Source of the DNA: Rubripirellula sp.
GTDB taxonomy: Bacteria > Planctomycetota > Planctomycetia > Pirellulales > Pirellulaceae
Reading direction: 5' to 3'
NCBI GenBank assembly: GCA_029245125.1
Contig: JAQWPZ010000095.1
Location: forward strand, 1 to 64,000
Length of the DNA: 64,000 nucleotides
A model generated the notes under the pieces. It was not told where the DNA came from and made no database searches. It saw only the letters and a program-made list of their open reading frames with translations. The position numbers and the translations under genes are program-made. Shown piece by piece: positions 18,340 through 27,897 of this stretch (its first letter is position 1; each line of letters begins with the position of its first letter).

Positions 18340-19256
18340 AAGGATTATCAAGTCGGGATCGATCACGATTGCTAGTCGTCGTCGCTTCGCTGCTGTGGAG
18401 CACGAGCGGATTTTACGCCAAAGCTCCCTGGTTCGACGATTGGCCAATCGAGACGCGGGGTGTCGCGCTGACTTTTTGGCGGGCGGTGTTCGCTGCCCTG
18501 ACCGTCCTGCCGTTCGTCCGCCGACCGCAATTTCGGCTGGCGATGATTCCGATGTCACTTTCATTCACAGCGATGACCTACTCGTTTCTGGTGGCGATGG
18601 TGGGTGGATCAGAAACGACAACGATCTGGCTTCAGTACGTCGGCCCGTCTTGGGTGGCGGTGGCAGGATTGCTGGGACTGGGTGATCGCCCGCGACATCG
18701 AGACTGGGTGATGATTGCGTTATCGCTGATCGGGATCAGCGTGATCGTGACGATGGAATCCCGGGTCGCGACCGATTCACTGGCAACCGGACCAATCGGC
18801 TTAGCCTTATTCTCGGGGCTGATGTACGCCGGGGTGGTTTTATCGATTCGATCTCTACGCGGCGTGGACGTTGCCTGGATCGGATTGGTCAACCACGGTG
18901 TCTCAGTGCTCTGTTTGTGGCCACTCGTGATAGGTCAGACCCCGATGCCACACGGGATCCAATGGGTCGCTCTATTTGGATTGGGAGCGGTACAACTGGC
19001 GATTCCCTATATGATTTTTGCTTATGCGGTTCGCGAGGTGGAGAGTAACGAGGCAGGATTGATCACCCTGCTGGAGCCACTGGCGGTGCCGCTCTGGACG
19101 TTTCTCGCATGGCGGCACTTGGCCAGCTACGAACCTCCCAAATGGTGGACTCTCACCGGAGCAGCCTTCATTGCGACGGGATTTATTTGGAGGTATGGCC
19201 CGGCTGCCTGGCGGGGATGGCAGGACCGAAACGGGCGGAAAAAAGAAGGTTCTTGA
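18336..19256 (+). CDS. EamA/DMT-family transporter
   Basis: This 306-aa integral membrane protein has about ten hydrophobic segments arranged as two EamA repeats. The first repeat has a WSTSGFYAK motif after helix 1 and the second ends in LITLLEPLAVPLWTFLAW, the typical 'E-P' block of drug/metabolite transporters. Members export metabolites or amino acids, and the substrate cannot be told here. The ATG overlaps the EEP hydrolase stop, so the two are translationally coupled. Confidence 0.9.
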   Translation: MKGLSSRDRSRLLVVVASLLWSTSGFYAKAPWFDDWPIETRGVALTFWRAVFAALTVLPFVRRPQFRLAMIPMSLSFTAMTYSFLVAMVGGSETTTIWLQYVGPSWVAVAGLLGLGDRPRHRDWVMIALSLIGISVIVTMESRVATDSLATGPIGLALFSGLMYAGVVLSIRSLRGVDVAWIGLVNHGVSVLCLWPLVIGQTPMPHGIQWVALFGLGAVQLAIPYMIFAYAVREVESNEAGLITLLEPLAVPLWTFLAWRHLASYEPPKWWTLTGAAFIATGFIWRYGPAAWRGWQDRNGRKKEGS

Positions 19257-19421
19257 GAGCCATCCGCCCGAAAATCTGGTCGCATCCACTTTGGCGACAA
19301 GGGCAAGTTTGCCGCCATCGAAATAAACTTGACCTTCCAGCGGCTTCGACAGTCACCGATTTTCTGCTATTCTCGACGGCAATTTGCACTCACTTGCCTC
19401 CCCCCGCTGGAATCGATAAAC

Positions 19422-22400
19422 GTGCCTCGCCGCGATGACATTCACAAGATTTTGATTATCGGAAGCGGTCCAATCGTGATCGGTCAAGCCTGTGAGTTTG
19501 ACTATTCCGGCACCCAAGCCTGCAAAGCGCTCCGAGAGGAGGGATATGAGGTCGTGCTGGTCAACAGCAATCCAGCGACCATCATGACTGATCCCGCCAC
19601 AGCGGACCGCACATACATTGAACCGCTCAGCTGGCAAATGATCGAAAAGATCATTGACAAGGAACGGCCCGATGTCTTGTTGCCCACGCTCGGTGGCCAG
19701 ACCGGACTGAATTGCGCCATGGACCTCGAAGCCAACGGTGTACTGGAAAAGTACGGCGTGGAGATGATCGGCGCGAATGCGGCCGTCATCGCGAAGGCGG
19801 AAGAACGCGATCAGTTCAAGGTCGCCATGGAAAAAATCGGACTGGACGTCTGCACAGGCTTCACCGTCCACACGCTCGAGGAGGCTCGAAAAGCCCTCAG
19901 TGAAGTCGGTTTGCCTGCAGTCGTGCGTCCCAGCTTTACCATGGGCGGAAGCGGCAGTGCCATCGCGTACAACAAAGACGAGTTCGACTCGCTGGTCCAG
20001 AATGGACTCGACCAATCACCCGTGACCGAAGTCCTGATCGAAGAATCGATCATCGGATGGAAGGAATACGAGATGGAGGTGATGCGCGACAAAGATGACA
20101 ACGTCGTCATCATTTGCAGCATCGAGAACTTCGACGCAATGGGCGTGCATACCGGTGACTCCATTACCGTCGCCCCGGCTCAAACCCTGACGGACAAAGA
20201 ATATCAGCGGATGCGAGATGCCTCGCTCGCCGTGATTCGTGAAATCGGTGTCGAAACGGGTGGCAGTAACATCCAATTTGCGATCGAGCCCAACAGCGGT
20301 CGCATGATTGTGATCGAGATGAATCCACGGGTCAGTCGCTCCAGCGCGCTGGCCAGCAAAGCAACCGGTTTCCCAATCGCCAAAATCGCAGCCAAATTGG
20401 CCGTTGGTTATCGGCTGTGGGAATTGCCCAATGACATCACCAAAAAAACCAAGGCCTGCTTCGAACCAACCATCGATTACGTGGTCACGAAGATGCCAAG
20501 GTTTGCTTTCGAGAAGTTTCCGGAAGCCGACGCCACACTAACGACCCAAATGAAAAGCGTCGGCGAAACGATGGCCATCGGTCGGACTTTCCGAGAATCG
20601 CTACAAAAGGCCATGCGGGGACTGGAAGTCGGCGCCTTTGGTTTGGGAAGTGACAATCGGGACGCATGGGGAACTGAATCCCAACCCGATATGGACGAAA
20701 TCAAAGCCAAGTTGGGCACCCCCGGAGCCGAACGCATCTTCTACATCCGTTATGCCATGAAGGCGGGGATGTCGATTGATGAGATCTTCGATCTGACCAA
20801 TATTGACGTCTGGTTCCTCGATCACATGTCGCAAATTGTGGAGGAGGAAAATCGCTTAACAAAACTTGAATCCCTCGACGAAATGACGCGAGAGGAAATG
20901 TGGCATGCCAAACGCAACGGCTTCTCGGACCGCCAACTGGCACACATCGTCGGCAGCGTTGAATCTTCCGTTCGAGCGAAACGCTTGGAAATGGGAATCC
21001 GACCCGTTTACAAGAGCGTCGATACCTGTGCCGCCGAATTTGAAGCCTACACGCCCTATTACTACAGCACCTACGAACAAGAAGACGAATTACCGCCGAA
21101 AGGAGATCGAAAACGCATCATGATCCTCGGCGGCGGACCCAATCGGATTGGCCAGGGAATCGAATTTGATTACTGCTGCTGCCATGCCAGTTTTGCGCTC
21201 CGCGAAATTGGCATCGAAAGTGTCATGGTGAACAGTAACCCAGAAACGGTCAGCACCGATTACGACACCTCTGACATCCTGTTTTTTGAACCGCTGACAA
21301 TCGAAGATGTGCTGAATATCTGTGACGCCATCCAACCCGATGGAGTGATCGTTCAGTTCGGTGGACAGACACCGCTGAATCTTGCCCGCGGGCTAAAAGA
21401 ATCGGGTGTGCCGATCATTGGAACGAGCGTCGAAACCATCGAAATGGCAGAAGATCGCGAACTGTTCCAGCAGCTGATTAACGAACTCGAACTGCGGCAA
21501 CCACCCAGCGGTACGGCCTGCAACATGGCGGAAGCCCGCTTGGAGGCCAAGAAAATTGGCTACCCAGCATTGGTTCGTCCCAGCTTTGTTTTGGGTGGTC
21601 GCGCCATGGAAATTTGCTACGACCAATCCCAGTTCGAACGATATGTCGCGGAAGCCTTTGTGGTCGCCGATGGTAAACCTGTCTTGATCGACCGCTTCCT
21701 AGAAGATGCGACCGAAGTCGATGTTGATGCGATCGCCGACGGGCAGGAATGCGTCGTGATGGGCATCATGGAACACATCGAAGAAGCGGGCGTCCACTCA
21801 GGTGACTCGGCCTGTGCGATTCCTACGTTCAGTCTGACCCCAGAAATCCTGGATGAGATTCGCGAAGCGACAAAGAAATTGGCGAAACGGTTGAACGTGA
21901 TCGGTTTGATGAATATCCAATTCGCCATCAAACAAGACGAGCAAGGTCCACTGGTCTACGTACTGGAGGTCAATCCTCGGGCGAGCCGAACTGCACCGTT
22001 TGTCTCCAAAGCAACTGGCGTCCCCGTTGCCAACATCGCCACGAAAGTCATGGCAGGCATTACGCTTCGAGAACTCGGAATCGTCGACGAACCGATTCCA
22101 CGACATGTTTCGATCAAAGAAAGTGTCTTCCCTTTCCGAAAATTTGCCGGCGTCGACATCGTATTGGGCCCAGAAATGCGAAGCACCGGCGAAGTGATGG
22201 GAATCAGCGAGGAGTTTCCACTAGCCTTCGCCAAGAGTCAGATCGCTGCTGGAAGCGTGTTGCCCGAATCAGGAAAAATCTTCATCAGCTTGACCTCCCG
22301 ACATAAGGATGCAGCAGTCGCAATCGGGCAGCGTTTAGCTGCCATGGGATTCGATCTGCTAGCCACGTCGGGCACCGCGGCGCGGCTCGAAGAAGGGGGC

Positions 22401-22676
22401 GTCAAAGTCACGCGGGTGAAGAAGATCGCCGAAGGTCATCCCAACCTGATTGACTATCTCAAAAACGATGATGTTCAGTTGATTCTCAATACTCCCAACG
22501 GCAAGGGAGCAAGGACTGATGAAGGACGCATCCGGGCAGCCGCTGTCCAGCATGGGGTTCCTTGCATTACGACCTTGGCTGCCGCCGAAGCAGCGGTGGG
22601 GGCTATGCAAGCCAGTCGCGAGGCACCGATGGAGGTTGAATCGCTCCAAGTTCGTTATGCAGAATCGGTGACTTAA
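19422..22676 (+). CDS. carB: Carbamoyl-phosphate synthase large subunit
   Basis: This 1,084-aa enzyme makes carbamoyl phosphate for arginine and pyrimidine synthesis. It has two ATP-grasp halves, beginning at [22 protein letters not shown] and [20 protein letters not shown]. An oligomerisation domain lies between them and a C-terminal MGS-like allosteric domain covers the last 140 residues. The ATP-grasp loops [12 protein letters not shown] and [12 protein letters not shown] are intact. The frame is open from a TTG at 19329, but the GTG at 19422 starts right at the conserved '[16 protein letters not shown]'. No carA is in the window, so the small subunit is encoded elsewhere. Confidence 0.97.
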   Translation: MPRRDDIHKILIIGSGPIVIGQACEFDYSGTQACKALREEGYEVVLVNSNPATIMTDPATADRTYIEPLSWQMIEKIIDKERPDVLLPTLGGQTGLNCAMDLEANGVLEKYGVEMIGANAAVIAKAEERDQFKVAMEKIGLDVCTGFTVHTLEEARKALSEVGLPAVVRPSFTMGGSGSAIAYNKDEFDSLVQNGLDQSPVTEVLIEESIIGWKEYEMEVMRDKDDNVVIICSIENFDAMGVHTGDSITVAPAQTLTDKEYQRMRDASLAVIREIGVETGGSNIQFAIEPNSGRMIVIEMNPRVSRSSALASKATGFPIAKIAAKLAVGYRLWELPNDITKKTKACFEPTIDYVVTKMPRFAFEKFPEADATLTTQMKSVGETMAIGRTFRESLQKAMRGLEVGAFGLGSDNRDAWGTESQPDMDEIKAKLGTPGAERIFYIRYAMKAGMSIDEIFDLTNIDVWFLDHMSQIVEEENRLTKLESLDEMTREEMWHAKRNGFSDRQLAHIVGSVESSVRAKRLEMGIRPVYKSVDTCAAEFEAYTPYYYSTYEQEDELPPKGDRKRIMILGGGPNRIGQGIEFDYCCCHASFALREIGIESVMVNSNPETVSTDYDTSDILFFEPLTIEDVLNICDAIQPDGVIVQFGGQTPLNLARGLKESGVPIIGTSVETIEMAEDRELFQQLINELELRQPPSGTACNMAEARLEAKKIGYPALVRPSFVLGGRAMEICYDQSQFERYVAEAFVVADGKPVLIDRFLEDATEVDVDAIADGQECVVMGIMEHIEEAGVHSGDSACAIPTFSLTPEILDEIREATKKLAKRLNVIGLMNIQFAIKQDEQGPLVYVLEVNPRASRTAPFVSKATGVPVANIATKVMAGITLRELGIVDEPIPRHVSIKESVFPFRKFAGVDIVLGPEMRSTGEVMGISEEFPLAFAKSQIAAGSVLPESGKIFISLTSRHKDAAVAIGQRLAAMGFDLLATSGTAARLEEGGVKVTRVKKIAEGHPNLIDYLKNDDVQLILNTPNGKGARTDEGRIRAAAVQHGVPCITTLAAAEAAVGAMQASREAPMEVESLQVRYAESVT

Positions 22677-22704
22677 TTTCGCCAGTTGAACTAGCAGAGT
22701 CGTG

Positions 22705-24180
22705 ATGCCTTTATTCCCAATCGTATTCAATGCTTGCCCAGCCGCTGACAGCGGAGGTACGTCAGGCACCAGCTTGAAGTCGCTCGATTTCGACCTCTCG
22801 CAATTGAAACTTCTGGTCGTCGATAACGAAGCCGCTCATGCGCGAGCGATGACCGAGAGTCTCGAGAAAGTTGGATACACCTGCGAGGTTGCAACCAGCG
22901 GCCCCGAGGCGGCAAAGCTAATCGAGCAAGATACCTTCGATATCATCGTCACCGATATGGTGATGAATGATGTTGATGGAATGAAAATTCTGAACCTCGC
23001 CAAGCAACGGCTTCCCGATTGCGAAGTGGTGATGGTCACCGGCCACGCCACGGTGCCGATTGCTGTCGAAGCGATGCAGAAAGGCGCCTTTAACTTTCTC
23101 GAAAAACCGATCACCCCCAATCGATTGCGGGCGATTACCGAAAAGGCCGCCGAAGCAGTCGCGTTGAAGCGACGGAATACGGAACTCCTGCAACGGCTGG
23201 ACGAAAAGTTTGGATTCGAAGGCATCATCTACGCCAGTAAGAAGATGCAAAATGTGATCGATCGCATCCGTCGTATCGCCGCCACAGATGCCACGGTATT
23301 GATCACTGGTGAAAATGGAACGGGCAAGGAAGTGATTGCGCAAGCGATTCACCAAAACAGCCCACGACGGAACAAACGAATTGTTGCGATCAATACTGGC
23401 GCAATCGCTGAAAACCTAGTCGAGAGTGAGCTCTTCGGCCATGTAAAAGGCTCCTTCACTGATGCAGTCTCTGATCGCGAGGGAGCGTTTCAATACGCCA
23501 ACGGGGGTACGTTATTCCTCGATGAAATTGGTGACATGCCAGCCAACACGCAAATTAAATTGCTGCGAGTGCTGGAAGACAACCAAATCACTCGTGTTGG
23601 TGACAACAAGACGATCAAGGTCAACGTACGGCTGATTTCGGCGACGAATCGCCCCTTGGAAGAACTCATCGCAGCAGGACAATTCCGCAGCGATTTGTAC
23701 CACCGGCTGAAAGTCGTCACCGTCGAATTGCCCCCCTTGCGCGACCGATTGGAAGATGTCGTTCCGCTGATGGACCATTTCCGAAAACACTTTCTTCGAC
23801 GACACGATAAACCGGCGGCCCATTTTACCCCCGCTGTGACCAAGCGATTCTTTAGTTATGACTGGCCCGGAAACGTTCGGGAGTTACGCAACTTCGTCGA
23901 AACAATGGTCGTCTTGGACACCGACAGCAAGCTGGACATTGATGACTTGCCACCGGAACTCGCTGATGGTGACGAAACAATCGACATGGAACCGGTCTTG
24001 GCACTAGAAGGACAGTCCGATTTGGTTGGGCAACCATTAGCAGTGGTCGAGCGTTGGGCCATCGAAGAAACGCTGAAACTGACCAACGACAATCGCGAAG
24101 AAGCAGCCAAGATCCTTCAGATAGGCGCGAGAACACTGTACCGCCGCCTGGACCAATACAAAAAAGAAGACGAGTCGTAG
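22705..24180 (+). CDS. Sigma-54-dependent response regulator (NtrC family)
   Basis: This 491-aa two-component activator has a receiver domain at about 34-150, with phospho-acceptor D84 (IIVTDMVM) and K134 (FLEKPI). The AAA+ domain has Walker A GENGTGKE (202-209) and Walker B TLFLDEIGDMP (269-279). A Fis-type helix-turn-helix lies at the C-terminus (NREEAAKILQIGARTLYRR). The sigma-54 contact loop reads GSFTDA (249-254) instead of the usual GAFTGA, keeping the key Phe-Thr pair. No histidine kinase gene is adjacent, so its partner is unknown. The window holds two sigma-54-type promoters that such a protein could act on. Confidence 0.94.
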   Translation: MPLFPIVFNACPAADSGGTSGTSLKSLDFDLSQLKLLVVDNEAAHARAMTESLEKVGYTCEVATSGPEAAKLIEQDTFDIIVTDMVMNDVDGMKILNLAKQRLPDCEVVMVTGHATVPIAVEAMQKGAFNFLEKPITPNRLRAITEKAAEAVALKRRNTELLQRLDEKFGFEGIIYASKKMQNVIDRIRRIAATDATVLITGENGTGKEVIAQAIHQNSPRRNKRIVAINTGAIAENLVESELFGHVKGSFTDAVSDREGAFQYANGGTLFLDEIGDMPANTQIKLLRVLEDNQITRVGDNKTIKVNVRLISATNRPLEELIAAGQFRSDLYHRLKVVTVELPPLRDRLEDVVPLMDHFRKHFLRRHDKPAAHFTPAVTKRFFSYDWPGNVRELRNFVETMVVLDTDSKLDIDDLPPELADGDETIDMEPVLALEGQSDLVGQPLAVVERWAIEETLKLTNDNREEAAKILQIGARTLYRRLDQYKKEDES

Positions 24181-24254
24181 GCTATCCCTGTTCAAGGAAG
24201 TCCAACGCCGCGAGACCAAATCGCTTGTCCCCTGCGAATCGCTGACAGTTCGAA

Positions 24255-25358
24255 TCAGCACTCTGTTTGGACGCCATGAATCTCACTGGGAACATAGCGA
24301 CCAGGTGCATCTTGTTGATAGAACTGCGCGAGCACTGCTTCCAGTTCTGCTTTCGTCTTCAGCCGAACAATGGCGGCGCGGACCGTTTCATATTGAGGAT
24401 GGCTGTGTGAGTACTTAATGCAAAACTTACGCATTAAACGGGGCGCACGGTCCGGCCCATAGGTTTTCTGACAAAGCTCAAAGTGCTCACGAATCACTGC
24501 CGCTTGCCGGTGTAGTGTCGGCGGCAATGGCAACGGTTCCCCGGCACCCAAAGCGCGAGCCTGCTCGAAAATCCATGGGTTGCCAATCGCTCCGCGAGCA
24601 ACTGTGACGCCGTCGACTCCCGTCTGTTCCATCATCGCGAAACAATCCTGAGCGGTGAACAAGTCTCCGCTTCCTAACAGGGTGAGCGAATCACCAACAT
24701 GCTCTTTCACCTCACGCAAGAATTGCCATCGACTGGGGCCGATATATCGCTGTTGGACGGTGCGTCCGTGAACAGTCGCGGCGGCCAGTCCTGCATCAAT
24801 GGCGCCGTCAAGAATCTGAAAAAAGCGGTCGCGTGATTCCTCGCTGTCATCGATACCGCGGCGCATTTTAACCGTCACAGGAATATGCGCTGGGACGACA
24901 TCCCGGGTTCGCCGCAGGATCTCAATGGCGACCTCCGGCTGTGACAAATGGAATCCACCCCGACATCGACCCAGCACTTTCTTCACCGGACAGCCGAAAT
25001 TGACATCGATCACATCGAATCCAGCCTCTGCTAACTTCTTTGCGCCGGCGGAAAATTGTTCCGGCTCCGCTCCCATCAACTGACCACCAACCGGCGGTTC
25101 ATCAGGATGGATCTCCAGAAAATGCTTGGTTTTTTGACGCTTGGTTAGTGCCACCAAGAACTGATCCAGCATCACCTCGCAAAGCGTATAACTGGCACCA
25201 TGCCGCCGCGCCACCACGCGCATCGGTAAATCGCTGTAGCCGGACAACGCGGCTTGGACAATCGGAAATCCAATGGACAGATTCCCAATCCGTAACGGTT
25301 TGAACGCGGTGCTGGTGGTCACGAGTGATGGATCCACAAAAATTTTAGGGACAGGCAA
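24255..25358 (-). CDS. dus: tRNA-dihydrouridine synthase
   Basis: This FMN-dependent enzyme of 367 aa reduces uridines in tRNA D-loops. The TIM-barrel core is visible: FPIVQAALSGYSDLPMR (FMN-binding start), VDVNFGCPVKKVLGR with the catalytic Cys at about 123, PVTVKMRRGI, ATVHGRTVQQRY and LLGSGDLFTAQDC, then GVTVARGAIGNPWIFEQ. The usual Gly-rich 'GAG' after KV is replaced by GRCRGG. The longest frame starts at a TTG, and GTG codons 7 and 12 residues on are alternatives. It converges with the sigma-54 regulator and is divergent from galM. Confidence 0.9.
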   Translation of the reverse strand: MPVPKIFVDPSLVTTSTAFKPLRIGNLSIGFPIVQAALSGYSDLPMRVVARRHGASYTLCEVMLDQFLVALTKRQKTKHFLEIHPDEPPVGGQLMGAEPEQFSAGAKKLAEAGFDVIDVNFGCPVKKVLGRCRGGFHLSQPEVAIEILRRTRDVVPAHIPVTVKMRRGIDDSEESRDRFFQILDGAIDAGLAAATVHGRTVQQRYIGPSRWQFLREVKEHVGDSLTLLGSGDLFTAQDCFAMMEQTGVDGVTVARGAIGNPWIFEQARALGAGEPLPLPPTLHRQAAVIREHFELCQKTYGPDRAPRLMRKFCIKYSHSHPQYETVRAAIVRLKTKAELEAVLAQFYQQDAPGRYVPSEIHGVQTEC

Positions 25359-25516
25359 ACAATCGCGATCCGGTGGTTCTGTTCACCGAAAAGCCAAAGA
25401 TCAGGTCGGTTAAGCTGTAGGAATGGTGGTACGCCGGGAGGATACAGGCGGCCAAGTCAGGACGCAGGCAGCTGACACCCGTCGATGTCCGGTACACGAA
25501 CTTCGGAAAACCCGTC

Positions 25517-26638
25517 ATGATGCTTCCCCGATGTGCTGTTACAAGTCTGATTTTGACCTGTATTGTTCCTTTTGCCAACGCGATTGCCCACTCGAACACG
25601 ATGAAGATCGAAACCAAGTCACTCGGCGAGACTCCCGACGGACAGCCGGTTACGCAATATACGCTCACAAATTCCCACGGCCACAGCCTGTCAGTGATGA
25701 ATTGGGGTGCCACGTTGATGGATGTCAACGTACCCGATCGAGATGGGAAACGAGCGAATGTCAATCTGGCCTTCGATTCGCTGCAGCCCTACCTGAAAGG
25801 GCATCCGTATTTCGGCAGCACGGTCGGCCGTTTCTGCAATCGCATCGGTGAAGGAAAATTCACCATCGATGGCAAGGAACACCAGGTCACGATCAACCAC
25901 GGCAAGCACCACCTGCACGGCGGCAATACCAATTTCACCTACCAGTATTGGGCGGGTGAGAGCTACCAGGATAAAGATTGTGTTGGTGTTCGGTTTCATC
26001 TGACCAGCCCCGATGGCCAAGAAGGCTTTCCCGGAACGGTCGAGGCAACTGTTGACTACAGTTGGAACGACAACAACGAATTGACGATCGGATTCACGGC
26101 CACCACCGATGCTCCAACTCACATCAATTTGACCAATCACAGCTATTGGAATTTGGGTGGATTCGGCAGCGGTACCGTCCGTAATCACGTCGCTGTGATC
26201 GAAGCCGACCAATGGTTAGATGTCGATGAGGACCTGATTCCCACCGGCAAGTTAAACGATGTCGAAAGCACACCGCTTGATTTTCGACAGCCGATGAACT
26301 TGGGAGCTCGAATCGACCAATTAGAAGCAACCAAGGGCTACGACCACTGTTATGTCGTTCGCGGCGAGAGCGGAGACCAACGGTTGGCGGCCCGCGTGGT
26401 CGACCCCGACAGTGGGCGGGTGCTGGAAATCGAGACGACTCAGCCGGGTGTGCAGCTATACACGGCGAATCACTTGCCCGGCAACGAACATTCGGCGGGA
26501 CACGGGCAACATGAAGCGTTTTGTCTGGAAACGCAGCACTATCCCAACGCGCCAAATCGGGAAACATTTCCGTCCACCCTACTACGGCCCGGGGCGAAAC
26601 TGCACGAAGTGACCGTGCACCGTTTTTCAACGGAGTGA
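25517..26638 (+). CDS. galM: Aldose 1-epimerase, exported
   Basis: This 373-aa mutarotase interconverts alpha and beta anomers of hexoses. Family blocks are GRFCNRIGEGKFTIDGKEH, NHGKHHLHGG with a catalytic-type His, NLTNHSYWNLGG with the second His, and FCLETQHYPNAPNRE with the catalytic Glu. The N-terminal 25 residues (VTSLILTCIVPFANAIAHS) look like a signal peptide, so it probably works in the periplasm, where sugar polymers would be degraded. It starts at the ATG at 25517. Confidence 0.92.
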   Translation: MMLPRCAVTSLILTCIVPFANAIAHSNTMKIETKSLGETPDGQPVTQYTLTNSHGHSLSVMNWGATLMDVNVPDRDGKRANVNLAFDSLQPYLKGHPYFGSTVGRFCNRIGEGKFTIDGKEHQVTINHGKHHLHGGNTNFTYQYWAGESYQDKDCVGVRFHLTSPDGQEGFPGTVEATVDYSWNDNNELTIGFTATTDAPTHINLTNHSYWNLGGFGSGTVRNHVAVIEADQWLDVDEDLIPTGKLNDVESTPLDFRQPMNLGARIDQLEATKGYDHCYVVRGESGDQRLAARVVDPDSGRVLEIETTQPGVQLYTANHLPGNEHSAGHGQHEAFCLETQHYPNAPNRETFPSTLLRPGAKLHEVTVHRFSTE

Positions 26639-26757
26639 GCGGCACCCGGCCACCCTCGACAAACATTTCTGTAACTCTTTGTCGCCAGCCAGAGCGAACA
26701 CTGCTCAGCTTTGGCAACCGATGCGTAAACCACCTTCGGCTACCTATGTTTGGACGC

Positions 26758-26782
26758 GCTAGCCGGTTCGACGCTGGCTAGC
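26758..26782. repeat. Inverted repeat, 7-bp perfect arms
   Basis: Arms GCTAGCC (26758-26764) and GGCTAGC (26776-26782) can pair, with an 11-base loop. The hairpin lies 120 bases after galM. No T-run follows, so it is not a clear intrinsic terminator. Confidence 0.6.
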
Positions 26783-26862
26783 TTGGTACGGCACCAGCGA
26801 ACTCAATCCGACTCGGCGAACAGAACCGCATCGACGTCTAATCTTGATCTGAAAACAACAAA

Positions 26863-26883
26863 ATGTTAATCCTTTGTTAACAT
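26863..26883. promoter_or_regulatory. Palindrome ATGTTAA-N7-TTAACAT ahead of the C39-like gene
   Basis: Perfect 7-bp arms with a 7-base spacer end 23 bases before the start at 26907, in an AT-rich patch. The size and symmetry fit a dimeric repressor operator. A hairpin around the translation start is the other possibility. The regulator is unknown. Confidence 0.45.
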
Positions 26884-26906
26884 TGATGGTTTGAGGTTCG
26901 GGAGAT

Positions 26907-27782
26907 TTGGATTTGTTTGTGGCGTCGTTTGCCGAGTTCTACGTCATTGGTCTGCTTGCCGTGCTGGCTCTCGCTGTTGGGAACTGGACCAGCCAGCGTC
27001 TAGATCGAGCGCGTCCCTACGCATTGGCAGCGTGCTTAATCTGCTCGCTCGGCTACGCCTGGATTTTCTCGGGCAGACTCGGTTGGTTTGCCACCTTGCC
27101 CGCTGCAACAGTCGTGTTGTGGTCGAATCTGATGCCCATTTTATTGTCGTTCACCGCTGGACTTGCCTGCCGGTCGCAACGATTGCCTGGCTGGCGTCGC
27201 CCGATCACGATCGGGCTATTCGCGATGCTAGCGGTGGCGTTCATCGTCACTCCGCTAATCCGCGTTACGCTGACACCATTGAAGCTCGACTCGCAATCAA
27301 CCTGGCACGACGGGGTTTGTCTGCAAAGCCATCCGGCATCCTGTGGACCTGCTGCTGGTTCCACGTTGATGCAGCTGCATGGAATTCACTCCACCGAGCG
27401 GACCTTGGCGAAGCTTTGTTACACCAGTCAGCAGGGGACCGAACCGCTCAGACTATTCAGTGGATTGATGGCGGCATCCCGCAGCCAATCAGTCTTGCCC
27501 GCAGTCGCGTCGACCAACCCACATCACTGGGCTGTACTCAAGCAGCTTCCCAACATCGCACTAGTTCAATTTGAACCATTCCAATCGGCACGACCAAGCT
27601 CAAGTCAACCGATCTATCGACTGCTTGGTCCGCGAGGCGAGGGACACGCAGTCGTCGTTTTGGGCCGAACAAAAAGTGGCAACTGGCTGATTGCCGATCC
27701 GGCCTTTGGGAAAACAACGTGGACCAGCGAACAGTTTCGAAATCGGTTCACCGGCGATGCCATCTATCTGGCACCGCAGTAA
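26907..27782 (+). CDS. Membrane protein with C39-peptidase-like domain
   Basis: The protein has 291 aa. Four hydrophobic segments fill residues 8-120, followed by a papain-like C39-type domain at about 133-291. The expected catalytic residues are in order: Gln140 (oxyanion) and Cys146 in CLQSHPASCGPAAG, His247 in GEGHAVVVLG, and Asp264 in WLIADPAFGKTTW. Bacteriocin exporters carry C39 domains that cut double-glycine leaders, but here there is no ABC domain, so the substrate is open. An upstream in-frame stop limits the start to the TTG at 26907 or a later codon. It converges with an oxidoreductase gene. Confidence 0.75.
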   Translation: MDLFVASFAEFYVIGLLAVLALAVGNWTSQRLDRARPYALAACLICSLGYAWIFSGRLGWFATLPAATVVLWSNLMPILLSFTAGLACRSQRLPGWRRPITIGLFAMLAVAFIVTPLIRVTLTPLKLDSQSTWHDGVCLQSHPASCGPAAGSTLMQLHGIHSTERTLAKLCYTSQQGTEPLRLFSGLMAASRSQSVLPAVASTNPHHWAVLKQLPNIALVQFEPFQSARPSSSQPIYRLLGPRGEGHAVVVLGRTKSGNWLIADPAFGKTTWTSEQFRNRFTGDAIYLAPQ

Positions 27783-27897
27783 ATCTGCTGCTCGCTGAAG
27801 GCCCGGTTTGGTCTGAACACGTTTGGTAACCATCCAGCATGAACGTTGATCAGATTGGCAGCATCGGTCAAATGCCCGCATAGCGACAATATTCTCT

